A DNA stretch of 64,000 nucleotides from Syngnathus acus. Its lineage: Eukaryota; Chordata; Actinopteri; Syngnathiformes; Syngnathidae. This document shows, one piece after another, positions 11,106-22,900 of this stretch; within the stretch, counting starts at the first letter, position 1, and each line of letters begins with the position of its first letter. The stretch is taken from NCBI RefSeq assembly GCF_901709675.1, contig NC_051101.1, positions 9,940,501 to 10,004,500 on the forward strand, given 5' to 3'. The translations under genes and the position numbers were made by a program. The notes below the pieces were generated by a model. That model searched no databases. It saw nothing but the letters and a program-made list of their open reading frames with translations, and was not told the DNA's origin.

Positions 11106-14100
11106 TTACTTCTGGTTGTGTTACATTGACATTCCATTGCATATCCAACTGAATCAGAGTTTGCAGATGGACATACTAGTGATTCTTTAAAGCCAGGAAC
11201 AATCAAGCAGACAAAGAATATTAACAGAAAAGTTGTACAAAGGCAGTGATACTTATTTGAACATTAAAACCATGTTTTGACTCATGCGGGCGGCCTCCGT
11301 GGCGTTTCCTCTGCATTTTATGGCAAATTCCGGAAGCTGTCATCACACCATGTGACTAAATGGACCAATCATGAGATGGTTCGCGTGACACATTGTGTGG
11401 TGTCAATCTGTTGTGTGTTGCAGAGGTGCCGCACAATACGATGCAGAAAGATAAAGATTACTTAAATTTGCAATTTTTTCAACACATTCCGCTTTTTTCA
11501 ACACAACCCCCTCTGCTGGATGGGTGGGATAATGCATTACAGTATTGCACTACAGGCCCTGACTCTAAAATCACCTTGGGGTGCAACAGTCCTGAAGCAT
11601 GGTTGGGAACTGCAGGTATTTACAATTATATAAATAACTGAGGGACATCTGTACCTCACCATCTATCCACCTCTTTTCAGCTCCACATTCATTATAAGCC
11701 ACTTTTTCTCAGGCAGTTTCTCAAGTCATCGGGTCCTGTGTATTTTGTTGAGACCATATAAGATTAACAGCACATGCCAAGACAGACACTGTTCCTTTCC
11801 AACAAAAAAATTTCAGAATTTTATCCATCCATCTTCTGTACCGTTTGACCTCATTCTATTTATAATATACTGATAATAAAGATTTAACTTACACTTTACT
11901 GTAAATTATTTTGTATCACACACCACCAAATTACACCACTTACAGACACTCAAGGAGATATTTCAGAGTGAAAGTAACACTGCACCTCATGAGCTGGTGG
12001 TGGGGATAACTGTGACCCCTTCAGGGGCACCATGTCAGTACCCAGGAAGCAGACAAACATCTCTTCAACAACTAACAAGTCTTTATTTTGTCCACTGTGG
12101 GACTTTAACATGACCTTCCAGTTCCAAAACCCAAGTCCTTATAGATGAGCAACTGTCAACCTATCCCAATTATTCCTATTCCTATTACCATGTGTTACAT
12201 CACCAGGTGCCAGCTCCCCGGCTCATGGTGCACGCACAACAACCCTTCCGATTGCACTGAAGCATTATAATGATAGCAGATATCCATGCAGACAATGTGA
12301 CTGTGTCTTTCCATGGTGACTACTTTAATGGACAGTCTTTAAGTCACTAAATGTAACATTTGATATTTTTTCATCTGATAAAATACTCCTGATAATAGTA
12401 ACTGATTAACCATTTTCACCACTAGAGGGCTAGTCCTCGAGTGAAGGCTGCGCCATTTTGTTGTGGATCCTGTTCACAAAATGGTGGCAGGCAACAGATT
12501 AACCCTTTGAGGACAAGGGAGGCATCTGGTCCAAAACAGGAGCACACGCACCAACAGTAACTATGTCACCAACACTGAAGTATGGAAACGCAATAGTGGC
12601 ACACGTAAACCCCGATGAGGACATCACCCTGAGACACAGAGGCTGTCGAACCCACACCACAGAGCCTGAACATCAGGGAGGTAGGACCGACTGCAGCAGG
12701 GAGCACCAATGAGGACCGGAAGCAGTCGCAGCCGATTCGCGCCATAGAGCGTAGAGGCGGGCTCTCCACGACTCCCCCACCCCTTGCTATTGGTCCTACT
12801 TAGATCCACGCAGACGTTTGCGGCACATTGTCTAAAAAATCCGCAAAGAAAAGAAAATGGAGGATGATCTTGTCCTATTCCGGAAAACGGAGGGCTAGTA
12901 GTCTATTTAGTCTCTCAGAGATCGACGGCCATCTGACTTGACGACACCCCTTGGACTTCTCTGTACCCTACTAGTCTGCTCGGGGCATTACTGAAAACGG
13001 AAAAGAAGACCGTCTTTGAGTCGGGAGAGTAAGTGACGCGTACTGAAACGAAGGACAACAGCTCCGAGACGTGAAACACCGGACTGGAGGACGAGACGGA
13101 GCTCTTGAACGGTAAGGGACCGAACTGCAAGTCGTTGGCTGGTTGATTTCAAAACTGGCAAGATGGTTAAATTGCATGCTAGCTAGCATCCTTGTAGTTA
13201 GCCTTCCAAGCCGTCACTCAGAACCCGAACACGAGGGGGACGGTATCAATACTCGAGAATCACTCGACTGAAGTCAGACAGTGCCCCCACTACTCTGAGT
13301 TAAATATATTTTTGAGGTAGACTGTTTGTTGATATTTAGCCGGTTGTCCAATGGGTGTATTTACCGGTTGTCCAATAATGTGGCTGTCCGCGAATAAAAA
13401 CATGCACATCTTGCAAAATGACATGTATGGTTCCCTACAATAATTAAGTTGACTTAAATGATCTGATTTAGTCTTTATTTAACACCATTTTAATACAACA
13501 AAAACAAATATTGCAAAGGTGGTCATTACACTTTATTTAACGTTTTATTAAGAAAAAGTAAAGAAAGAGAAACTGGCACCAAAGTGTTCATGGGAGCACT
13601 CGAGTTCATGTATTTCAAGCCGTGGTATAGTAACCCTTATATTTTAATTACCATTTCATGTGTGTAAAAATGTCAACAACTATATTATGTTCATAAAAAT
13701 TTAAATTTGCACTCCACCTTTGATTTATTTCAAATGTGACAATTAGGGACAGATTTGATTCTGACAGTATGATCAAACTGAACAAAAATCATTGTATTAC
13801 AATCACAGGTAAAATATGTTCTTTTGAAATGTTTTGGTAAATAATTTGATTCTCCACTTTGTAAAGTTGGAACTGGCATGAGCTGTTATTAGCCAAACGT
13901 AACTAACTAACTAACTAACTAATTAGTTATGCTAATTGCCCTTATTTGTTGTATATCAAAGATGTTGTACATGCAAAATCATCACTTTTAAGTAGTCCCT
14001 TAAAGCGGCACCGCTTTACACCCATTAATATTGCATTGTCAAAGAGAGCGATTCATTTTCAATTTTTTAGATTGGTCAATGATTTGTAAAAATAATAATA

Positions 14101-16149
14101 CTCAAACACCCACATATATGGACTGACCCATATTATAGATTGGAGTGGCGAGAATGGGAAATTTAGTAGATTGTGACAGGAGGTCTTGCAATATGTTTGA
14201 CAATCTGCTTGTGATCAATTTTGATGCGATTACTGGTGTGAATTGGCGACTTGATTGCATCAGGGTAAAGTTAGTTTTGTCATGCTTCTATCAATTAATT
14301 ACCAATTGTGTGTGTTACTATCACTTGTAGAACGTGAGAGATATGCAGTGATCACTCACCACTTCGCCCTTCAACTAATGTGGCCTCGGTGCGTCACGAG
14401 TTTTTATGAAAACAAAAATGGCGGATATATTCAGTGCACTGCGGCTTTTTGCGGCGTCACTTGGAGCGCAGGGCTTTGTCTGCCCATATGACTTTCCAGC
14501 ATACTATTGGCCTGTAGAGGAGATGAGACCAATGGGAACATGTTGATCTGTATCCTAGCCTCTGATTGACTTAGAGCTGTAAGAGCAGTTCTAACCATGC
14601 ATTATCTCTGCTTCCTGCTACGTATCCGCTCTTCCACTTTGTTCGCGTCAGCAGAATCAGCAGCATCTCTGATTTGCGCTTTGTTTTGTCATGAACAAGG
14701 CCGAACAACGCATTGCAACCCGGGCTCTTTATTTGGGGAAAGGTTAAAGGAGACATGGAGGGCTGGAATGCCGACAGAGCAGGACGACGAGGCAAGCTGA
14801 CGAGTCGGTCGGCGAGCGCCTGTCGTGCAGCATCGAAGCAGGCGGGCATAGCAGGCTCGTGGTTGGGGGGACAGGCAGAAGGTCGAGCCAAACGGAGTCC
14901 AAAGCAGATCATAAAAATAGGCTTTTGCTAAGCAGCAAATCACGTGGCATAGCAAAACCAGGTGGCAGGCATACGTGTATTGAAGCAGACGAACCACCGC
15001 AGACTGACGGGCTTGCAGGGTTTAAATACATGTCCTAATCAGCACTGGTTGCAGCGATCAGCACTGATGAGCGTGCAGTTCCGCATTGGATCTGCGTGCC
15101 CCTGCGGACCAGCGAGAGCCATGACACGTTTAATTATTTTGTGACTTTGTGAGTGTTATTGGAGCCCTAAAGAATGTTTCAAAGAGTCAGTTTAACTTTA
15201 AAATCTTCAAAAAGTGTCTAAAAATAAAGTGTTTAAAAATGAAATGATAAAAATCATTTGCAGATATCGTAAAAATATTGACTCCACATCACGGATTTTC
15301 ACCTATCATGTGGAGTCATGGAATCAAGTACCGGGAATAAATGAGGGATCACTGTATGGCCAAGCAGCAAGTGTACACTGGGTACCAAATTGTTATGCAA
15401 CTTGTGTTTTTGTCATTTTTTACTTGTTCTTTCCCACTAAATGTGAGCCAAGCCAAAGGAGATACTGTACCTAGGTTACCTCAGACATTAATCTTTTATG
15501 GGGGGCTTTTCCTACTTTGCAGGCGTCCGTTTGCATGTCTGTGTGCCCCTCACTTTGTCAATCAGATGATTTTAATCGACTGGGTTTAATGTCTTGAATG
15601 TTCATATCCAATTATGAGCAAGATAACGAAATATCGCCTTGATAGTTTCCCCCACTCCACCTTTTTTACAAGAACCACACGTGAGACAGTTTGCCCATTT
15701 TACGCTTGCAAGCGGAGAAAGCCATCATCACCGCTGTGTGGTACAGAGGTGCTTGAAAGCAGTCTAACTTTCGCCCCTTGCAAGAGACTATTGAGAGAAA
15801 GCAGGATGGGGGTGAGAGTGAACAGGTTTCAGGGGTTACCTCTGCAAACTGGCAAATCAGTGCAGAGGGTCTTAGCTCTTTGTTTTACAAGGTTGTGGAA
15901 ACACTAGTGGAGCATTTTAGATAACTGGTCATCTGCATTAATCTGTTATGCTAGCTAACAGGCAGAAGTATGACCAGAAATTAATTTATTTTTATTTGAA
16001 GCAATGGAAACTACTAGCAGTAATATTGGGATTTTCTTCTATGTACAGGGAGGGAGAATTTACTGATCTTCCAGATTTTGAGGCTCACAAGCATTTGGAT
16101 CCATCAGGTATGATTTTTCATCTTCAATTATTTGTTTTGTATATACGGA
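11106..16149. other. Large intergenic gap, no gene supported
   Basis: The head fragment ATCCATCCATCTTCTGTACC at about 11824 is a piece of the same SINE. A GC-richer patch lies at 12430-13300 and another at 14360-15130; both are full of stops and may be old transposon pieces. AACT repeats occur at about 13905-13920. A 59-bp exon-like segment at 16049-16107 has an ATGTACAG acceptor and a GTATGA donor and could be an alternative 5' exon of the giant zinc-finger gene. None of these is firm. Confidence 0.35.
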
Positions 16150-18530
16150 AATCCCCCTCCCTGAGCTATCACCTTTTCGTGGTAGAGGGGTTTGTGTTGA
16201 TCCCAAGTTGTCTGGGGCTTCGTGTTCCTGGCAGGGTCACCTATAGCACAAAGATCCCAGGTGAGGGACCAGACAAAGTATGGCTCATAGCTCTCCTATG
16301 ATGAATGAAATATTTGGACCTTGAGTTCTCTTGCCTGGAAGCTGGTCACCAAAACCCCCTCAGGAGCTAGGCCTGGTGGCGGGGCTCCTCGGCAAGTACT
16401 TGGTTGTCCGGGCCTATTCCCATTGGCTCACCACTTAGGGGAGGGGCCCAATAAGTCAGGTGCCGCGAGAGCTGTATGGGAACCAAATTTGGTGGTCCGT
16501 TCCTCGCCTACAGTTGCTGGCTCTTGGTAAGTGGAATGTAACCACTCTGGCCGGGTAGGAGCCTGGGCTGGTGTGCGAAATTCAGAAATGATCGGGCTCT
16601 GGTATCAGTGTTCCCAAGAGGGGTTGGACACTTCTCCTCTCTCGAGTTGTCCATGGAGAGGCACAGAGGAGTTGTAGGCTTACTTATTGCCCAAATGCCT
16701 GTACATTAGGGTTCATCCTGGTGGATGAGAGGGTAGCCTTCCTTCGGGTGAGGGTACGGGTCCTGATTGTTGTTTGTCCTTCTACATAAAACAGAAGTTC
16801 AGAGAACCCATCCTTCCTAGAATGGAGAGTGCTCCCTCTAAGAATTCCCTCCTCCTGCTGGGGGACTTCAATGCTCACATGCGCAATGACAGTGAGACCT
16901 GGAAGGATGTTTTTGAGAGGCCCCCTCCCAATTAGTTGTTGTGTTTTTGGACCGCTGCTCGGTGGCACCAGGACACGTTAGGCTGAAATTTGCTGATGGA
17001 CTTTGCGGTTGTGACGTCTGCAGTAATGTATTGGACACTCTAGTGAAGAGAGGGGCGGAGCTGTCAACCAACCCCCATTTGCTAGTGTCTTGGCTCCGTA
17101 ATTAGGGGGTGTTGAGCGTCTACCAGACTAGGAACATTTGGCAGAGTCCTCTGTCAGAAAGAATTTCAACGCCCACCGCCGATAGATCTTTGACAATGTT
17201 CCGGAGGAAGAGACAGACATAGAGTCCGAGTTCCTTGCTTCCATTGCAGTGCACTGTCAACACTGAATAGTGAGGATGGGGTGGTGTTGTCTTGGACCTG
17301 GGACATTGTGAATTGTTGGGGGAAATACTTCAAAGACCTTAATGCCTCATACATCACTGACATCTTCCAATACAGTATTGGGTCTCAAAGGCGGCCTTTC
17401 CTTTCTCCGAATTGAGGTCACTGAGGTGGTCAAAAAGCTTCTCGGGGACTAAGCCCATAGATAAGCCCAGAATTATGAAATGCTTTGAATGTTATTGACC
17501 TGTTCCTGTTGACAAGCTGATGCAACATTCCATTGATGATTCACGGACATCAGGACGCTGCCTTGGGGTTTGTAGACTGGGGTGGTGGTTCCACTTTATA
17601 AGAAGGCGGACCAGAGGGTTTGTTCCAATTACAGGGGGGTCATACTCCATAGCCTCCCTGGTAAGGTCTATTTGGGGCTGGTGGAGGAGGATCTGTTGTG
17701 ATGTTACAGTAAATCTCAGATTCAGGAAGAGCAGTGTGGTTATCTTCCTGGCAGGGTAACCAAAGGTGTATAAGAGTTTGCTCAACCAGTCTACTGTACA
17801 TGTGTTTTGTGAACATGGGAAAGTGTTCAACCGCGGATCTCAGGGGGATATTGTGAGGGGTGTTCTAGGAGTACGGAATCACCGCCCTAGTACAGTAGCT
17901 TCTATGGACTAAATATCTAGATGCAGCCAAGGGATTTAGGGTGTCTGGTTTGGGGGCTTCACTTTTTTATTTTTCAGATGGTGTGCTTTTGTTTGTATAG
18001 TGAAAGGGAACTGGTATAAAAAGTCACCCGTCCATTTTTTTTTTGAGCTGCTTGGGATGAAAATCAACACCAGACCGTGGTACTCGGTTGGGAGAGTGAG
18101 GTGCCCTCGACAAGTCAGGGATGAAATCCCACCCCGAGGGGAAGAGTTGAGGAGTGGAACATCTACAGGTGGATCAGTGCAGTGTCTGAAGTGATGCAAA
18201 CTCTGTGACGGTCTGTTATGGTGCAGATGAGCCAAAAGACGGAGTTCTATGATAATGAGCTGTGGGCTGAGGCCCATAAGATCCCAAATACAAGACTTCC
18301 AGTTGATTTTCCACCACACTGTATCCTAGCTTTCTCTTAGAGGTGAAGTGACAAGCTTGGTCATCCAAGAGGGGTTCAGAATCGAGACGCTGCTCCTCCG
18401 CATTGAGATTAACCACATGAGGGTTAGGTAACCTTGGATGCCTCCTTGGGAATGCTTCGGAGGAGAGGTTAGGGAAAGAGCCAGGAGGGAGGTTCGCCAT
18501 CCATCCCTGTTGGTTATGATGTTTATTCAG
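16150..18530 (+). mobile_element. Degraded LINE (RTE-like, fish-type)
   Basis: The 5' end resembles a common fish LINE leader (CACCTTTTCGTGGTAGAGGGG, GGTGAGGGACCAGACAAAG). The middle corresponds to endonuclease/reverse-transcriptase regions broken by many stops and frameshifts. Near 18370 the sequence encodes, in decayed form, the C-terminal stretch (ESRRCSSALR-like, then GMPP-like) seen better preserved in the minus-strand copy at 29.2-29.9 kb. It is inactive. All open frames inside it are shadows. Its 5' end lies just 43 bp past the exon-like segment at 16049-16107. Confidence 0.7.
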
Positions 18531-19356
18531 CATGGTTAGTCAACAATGATGATTTGTAGGAAATCTGTTTAATCAAGTGTTGATAGGTGAAACTAATGAT
18601 TAATCAACCATTTACATATATGCAATATTGATGTTTTATCCATATTTTGTATGTAATCAACATGAAAAAGTGTTTTTATTGATGTAATGTGTTTGGGAAG
18701 GGACACAAAGGGTTAATTCCAATACTGTTGGTAGAAAATGGTTGGTGGGAAACGGTAGAACAAGTGAGACCGGACACAGCTGCAGCCTGTGGAAGGTACA
18801 GTCTTGCGCAATGTTGCGCAATGCTAAAACTGTCTTGAGCAATGCTGCGAAGGCAACCGGTGGTATCCCGGCAGGCCTAAAGAGGCTCAAGAGGAACAAG
18901 ACTTTTTCCATCTTGGGGATTTTTGTGTTAAACGCAAGATTGCTTGCTTGGATTAATTTTGATTTACCCAGAATTGTTTTTAGAATTATTTTATTATTAT
19001 AACAACTTTTCTATAGCGAGGCACAATACTGTAAATATATTTTCAGAACTCCTATTATTAGAACAACGTTTTTTAATAAAAAGGTACAAGTGCAATTGTG
19101 TGGACACTCCCTGCCTTCTGCTGGCGTGTGGGCAAATTTCGTGCCATAATTTCTCAATTTAGAAGTTTTATTTTGAATTTGTGAATCTCTCAAAGGCAAC
19201 AGCAGAAGTCACACTGATTTGCAGGTATGTAATTTGTTGTGAGTACATTCATTGTGTTGGTTTTTGAACAAGGTGATGTCCATGCACGGCTCATTTTGTG
19301 CACCAGTCAAATACATCTGTCTTGAATTTGATTTTTTTTTTTCTTCTTCACTAAAG
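18531..19356. other. Upstream region and possible first exon of the giant gene
   Basis: No protein-coding frame is supported. A candidate non-coding first exon ends TGATTTGCAG at about 19224, directly before a GTATGT donor. The TATA status and transcription start could not be determined. Confidence 0.3.
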
Positions 19357-19377
19357 ACGGGTTCGGTGAATGCGCAT

Positions 19378-19942
19378 ATGAAACTGGTGGGGTTCAGTAC
19401 CTCCAACAAGGTAAGGACCACTATTTAACGGGGCTGGCGTCCTATACAGATTGAATTAATTGAATTATTAATGAGTGCGGGTTTGACAGCGTGTTTCGAT
19501 CTTTTCCTAAATGTGTACGTATTTATGGCTTGGTAAAGTCCCCCCCCCCCCCCCCCGTCCTAGATGGATGAAACATTCAGGCCTTGGAACGAAAATTCAT
19601 GTCAGACAGTGAAGGCATTTCGGGAGAAGACATTAGTCTTTTAGTATCATGTATTAAAACATCTGGTTTCAACTTCAGTGGCAGATATGTCTTAGGATGG
19701 TAACCATAACTTGTGGTGCAGTGACAGACATTGCCGTTTTATGGTTCTCTAAAATGCGGTTTTCCTTCATTTTCAGAGATCCTTTCAGATGCAACCCCTT
19801 TCTGGAAAAGCCCTAGTCTTTCTACTCTCAAAGAAAGGTTGGACTCATTAATCATATGCATTGTTTCCTTGTAATTTCCTTCTATTTTATAATATCTTGC
19901 TTTTGAATTTTAGGAAGGGTCCTTACTGTTCCAGATTCCTAG
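19378..19942 (+). promoter_or_regulatory. Spliced 40-codon upstream ORF in the giant gene's leader
   Basis: Three leader exons are visible. The first is 19357-19410 (acceptor CACTAAAG, donor GTAAGG). The second is 19777-19837 (acceptor TTTTCAG, donor GTTGGA). The third starts at 19914 (acceptor ATTTTAG). An ATG at 19378 reads MKLVGFSTSNK, continues in frame through all three exons, and stops at TAG 19940-19942, six bases before the main ATG at 19949. Such a uORF would be expected to lower translation of the main protein or require reinitiation. Exon borders come from splice motifs only. Confidence 0.45.
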
Positions 19943-19948
19943 AGGATA

Positions 19949-22900
19949 ATGACTCATGAATGGGATTCATATTTTCAAACTGTCACGCCACTGTCATCAG
20001 AGTCAAAGATGTTGAGGACATCAGAGCCAGAAGGAAGTCTTGCCCAACATATTGAGACCTTTGTGGGGCAACATGAGTTCTCCAACTCCCTAGCATCACA
20101 CGCTGCCTCCGCAACAGACTCTACATTTGATACAAACTATTACTCGACTTCAAGTGTTGGAAATTCCACCTCTGATTGTGCTTACGAAAACTACTATAGA
20201 GAAACACCTTGGCAGACTGACGACCAACTCGTGTTTAAGGATACATCGTTGAGATGTGAAGACGCTGAAATTAAAGATGTGGCCATGAATGGATTGTCTT
20301 CATCTGGACCCTTGACGTCATCCTATTCAGCAGAGTTGCAAAGACTTAGGCCAAACTGTGAACTTCTAGCTTCATCACTTCTTGAGGATTTTTCAGATGT
20401 CAGTAGTTGCTCGGACACAGAGGTAAACAAAACAGAGCCTTGTAAATTCATTAATAGTCCAACTCGACAGCCTAGAACAGATTCTCCGTCAAAACGAAGT
20501 CCATCAGAATGGCTTTTCAGCCAGCCTGAAAATGTGACATTTGCAAACGAGATTAAAACTATTTGTCCCAGTTCCCCAAAATTGATAGCTTTACAAAATA
20601 CACCTGAATGTTTACAAGGGATTAACAAAAGTGTGGTAGAAAATGGTAATTGTAACACGGTCCAAAATGAGTCCTCAGCGATTTCAACCTGCGAAAGGGA
20701 TACGATTGAGAACTGTAATGACAAAGATGGACTTCCAACTCAAGGAGATACAAATGTGGAGTGCAATCAAATTGAGGGATGCTACTCAGACATCTCTGTA
20801 AGTGACAGTGAAAACATGACTAGCATGGAGGATCAACCAGATGATCTGAAGGAACATACGACCGCAACACCTGAATGTACAAAAACGTCAAATGAAAAGA
20901 TGGAAGATAACAACGGACTGGAGAAAGAAAAAGTTGACATAAAGGAATCATGGCCACAGGAGAATGAAGTCAATGACAACCCTAATGTCATCAGACAGCA
21001 AAAAGTAAATATGACATCTGTTGAAGAGGATTGCAATGCTGTCCATCAATATCAAGACAAAGAATTAGCTTCTTTGGGTGAAGAAACATCAAAAATACCA
21101 GAGCAAGCCAATATTGAATTCTCCACTGTTCATGATGAAAGTATGGAAATAGACAACCTGCTGCCAGATATGGAGATCAAATGGCAAGACATGGAAATGA
21201 AGCCTGGCACCTCCCAAATCTTAGATTCCCCTGAGTCACATTCTAATAATGCCATTTGTGAACCGGTGGAATGCACAAATCTGCTGGAGCACAAATGTCA
21301 AGATAGTGGTTCCTGTTCACCGTTATCGGAAAATCAACCTCCTCAAAATGTGATTCCGGACAATATTTGCAGTCCTGTGAATGATGGTCATTTGAGTTTG
21401 TGTAGCAATTCAGATACCTCTCCAGATCCAAATACCCTAGGAACAGACACCAATTTGGCAAGCGTGAATTCCGGAACAAGCAATATCACTATCAATCCAG
21501 AAGTTGATCAAATCGCAGACTTGATACAGAAACCCCGCTCAAGTACCGACACAAATATTTGTGACAAAGAAGAAACTGTGTGTTCCCAAGAGGACAATCG
21601 GACATCCTGTAAAAATTCAGACGCTACTAACTTGGATGTGAAAAACGACTTTTCTAAAGACATAAAACCCTTCTCACAGCAGAACGACTTGAGCAAAGTG
21701 TGCTATTCCAACAAGGATGACCATTCTGGAGAAAACATGCCTCCATCTTCAAAAAACCCACTTGAAATTTCAATGCTCGCAGAACAAGAACATGGAAGCG
21801 CATCATTGGAAGAAATGGACACTTGCCAGGAAGAAAACTTGATCCTTGGTGAACAGTGTGGAGAACCTCTTGTTAAAAAACCCTCAAGTGATACTGAATC
21901 AATGAAATGTGAAGAAAAATGTATTGTCCAACCAAACGCCAATAGCATGGATGAACCAGAAGAACAAGGTACTGCCCTGCTATCCTCTTTACAAATGAGG
22001 AAACGCTTGCAGCCTGTTGTACTTTTAAATAAAATGAATCCAGCAATAAGCAAGTCATACCAGTGCGCACTATGCCAGCAAATAACCCTCAACGTTGATC
22101 ATCTAATTGAACACCACCACCATCAACATTCAGAGCAGATCTTCTATTTCTGTAAGACATCCAATCAATACTTAACGAGTAATGAACGGGCAGACAAACA
22201 ATTGGGCTGCAAAACCGAAGAACTTCGCCTTCCTTCAGAATTTACGCAACGGAAAAGAAAAGTTCTCCATTGCAGAATCTGCAAAATCACATTTTCAAAA
22301 TTAATTCTGTATGTGAAGCACATGCGTTGCCACACTGGCAAAACGCCTTACAAGTGTGATGGATGCGGCTTATATTTTGCACAGTCTTCCAGCTTAAAAA
22401 CGCATAAGAGTGTACCTGGTAGATGCAGGAAATTCAAACCAGAAAATCCGGATGCAAAATCCAGTGACCCTGAAGTTATCAAGCGAGGTGAACAGCTGGA
22501 AAATCCCTCTCAATGGTGTGTGAATTTGTTTGATATCCGCAAAGCTAATGTCTGTCTCTATTGCGGCAACCAATACGCAACTCTGAAGAAAGTCAACAAG
22601 CATATTTACCGCACGCACAAAGCAAAGCCGATAGGTGTGTGGCAAAGTCCTACGTCCATGAAAATAACTAAAAGGAGAAAGGTGACTCCTTGGAAAATCC
22701 ATCTTGGAAAAACAGAAAATCTTGAAAATGAGATGACAAGTAAACATAAATGTCCCCTCTGTTCACGTTTTTTTATGTACTCCTCCAACAGAGATAGGCA
22801 TTTACGTGACTGTGTCAGAATAGCTATTAGTGGTGGCAAGGGAAAAGTTGGTAACAGATATAGCTGTCCACTGTGCCACACTACATTTACTCAGCCAAGT

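Noticed and set aside
10689-11206. Overlapping open frames on both strands near 10.7-11.2 kb
   Set aside because: They fall on a tRNA-derived SINE and carry no protein signature.
12430-13300. GC-rich patch as a possible gene or LTR element
   Set aside because: All frames are short and full of stops, and no paired terminal repeats, primer site or protein motif could be confirmed.
19541-19557. Long C-run as a possible regulatory element
   Set aside because: Simple homopolymer in an intron, with no further signal.
22394-22881. Minus-strand open frames inside the giant gene
   Set aside because: Shadows of the plus-strand zinc-finger coding sequence; no domain and no independent splice or promoter signals.
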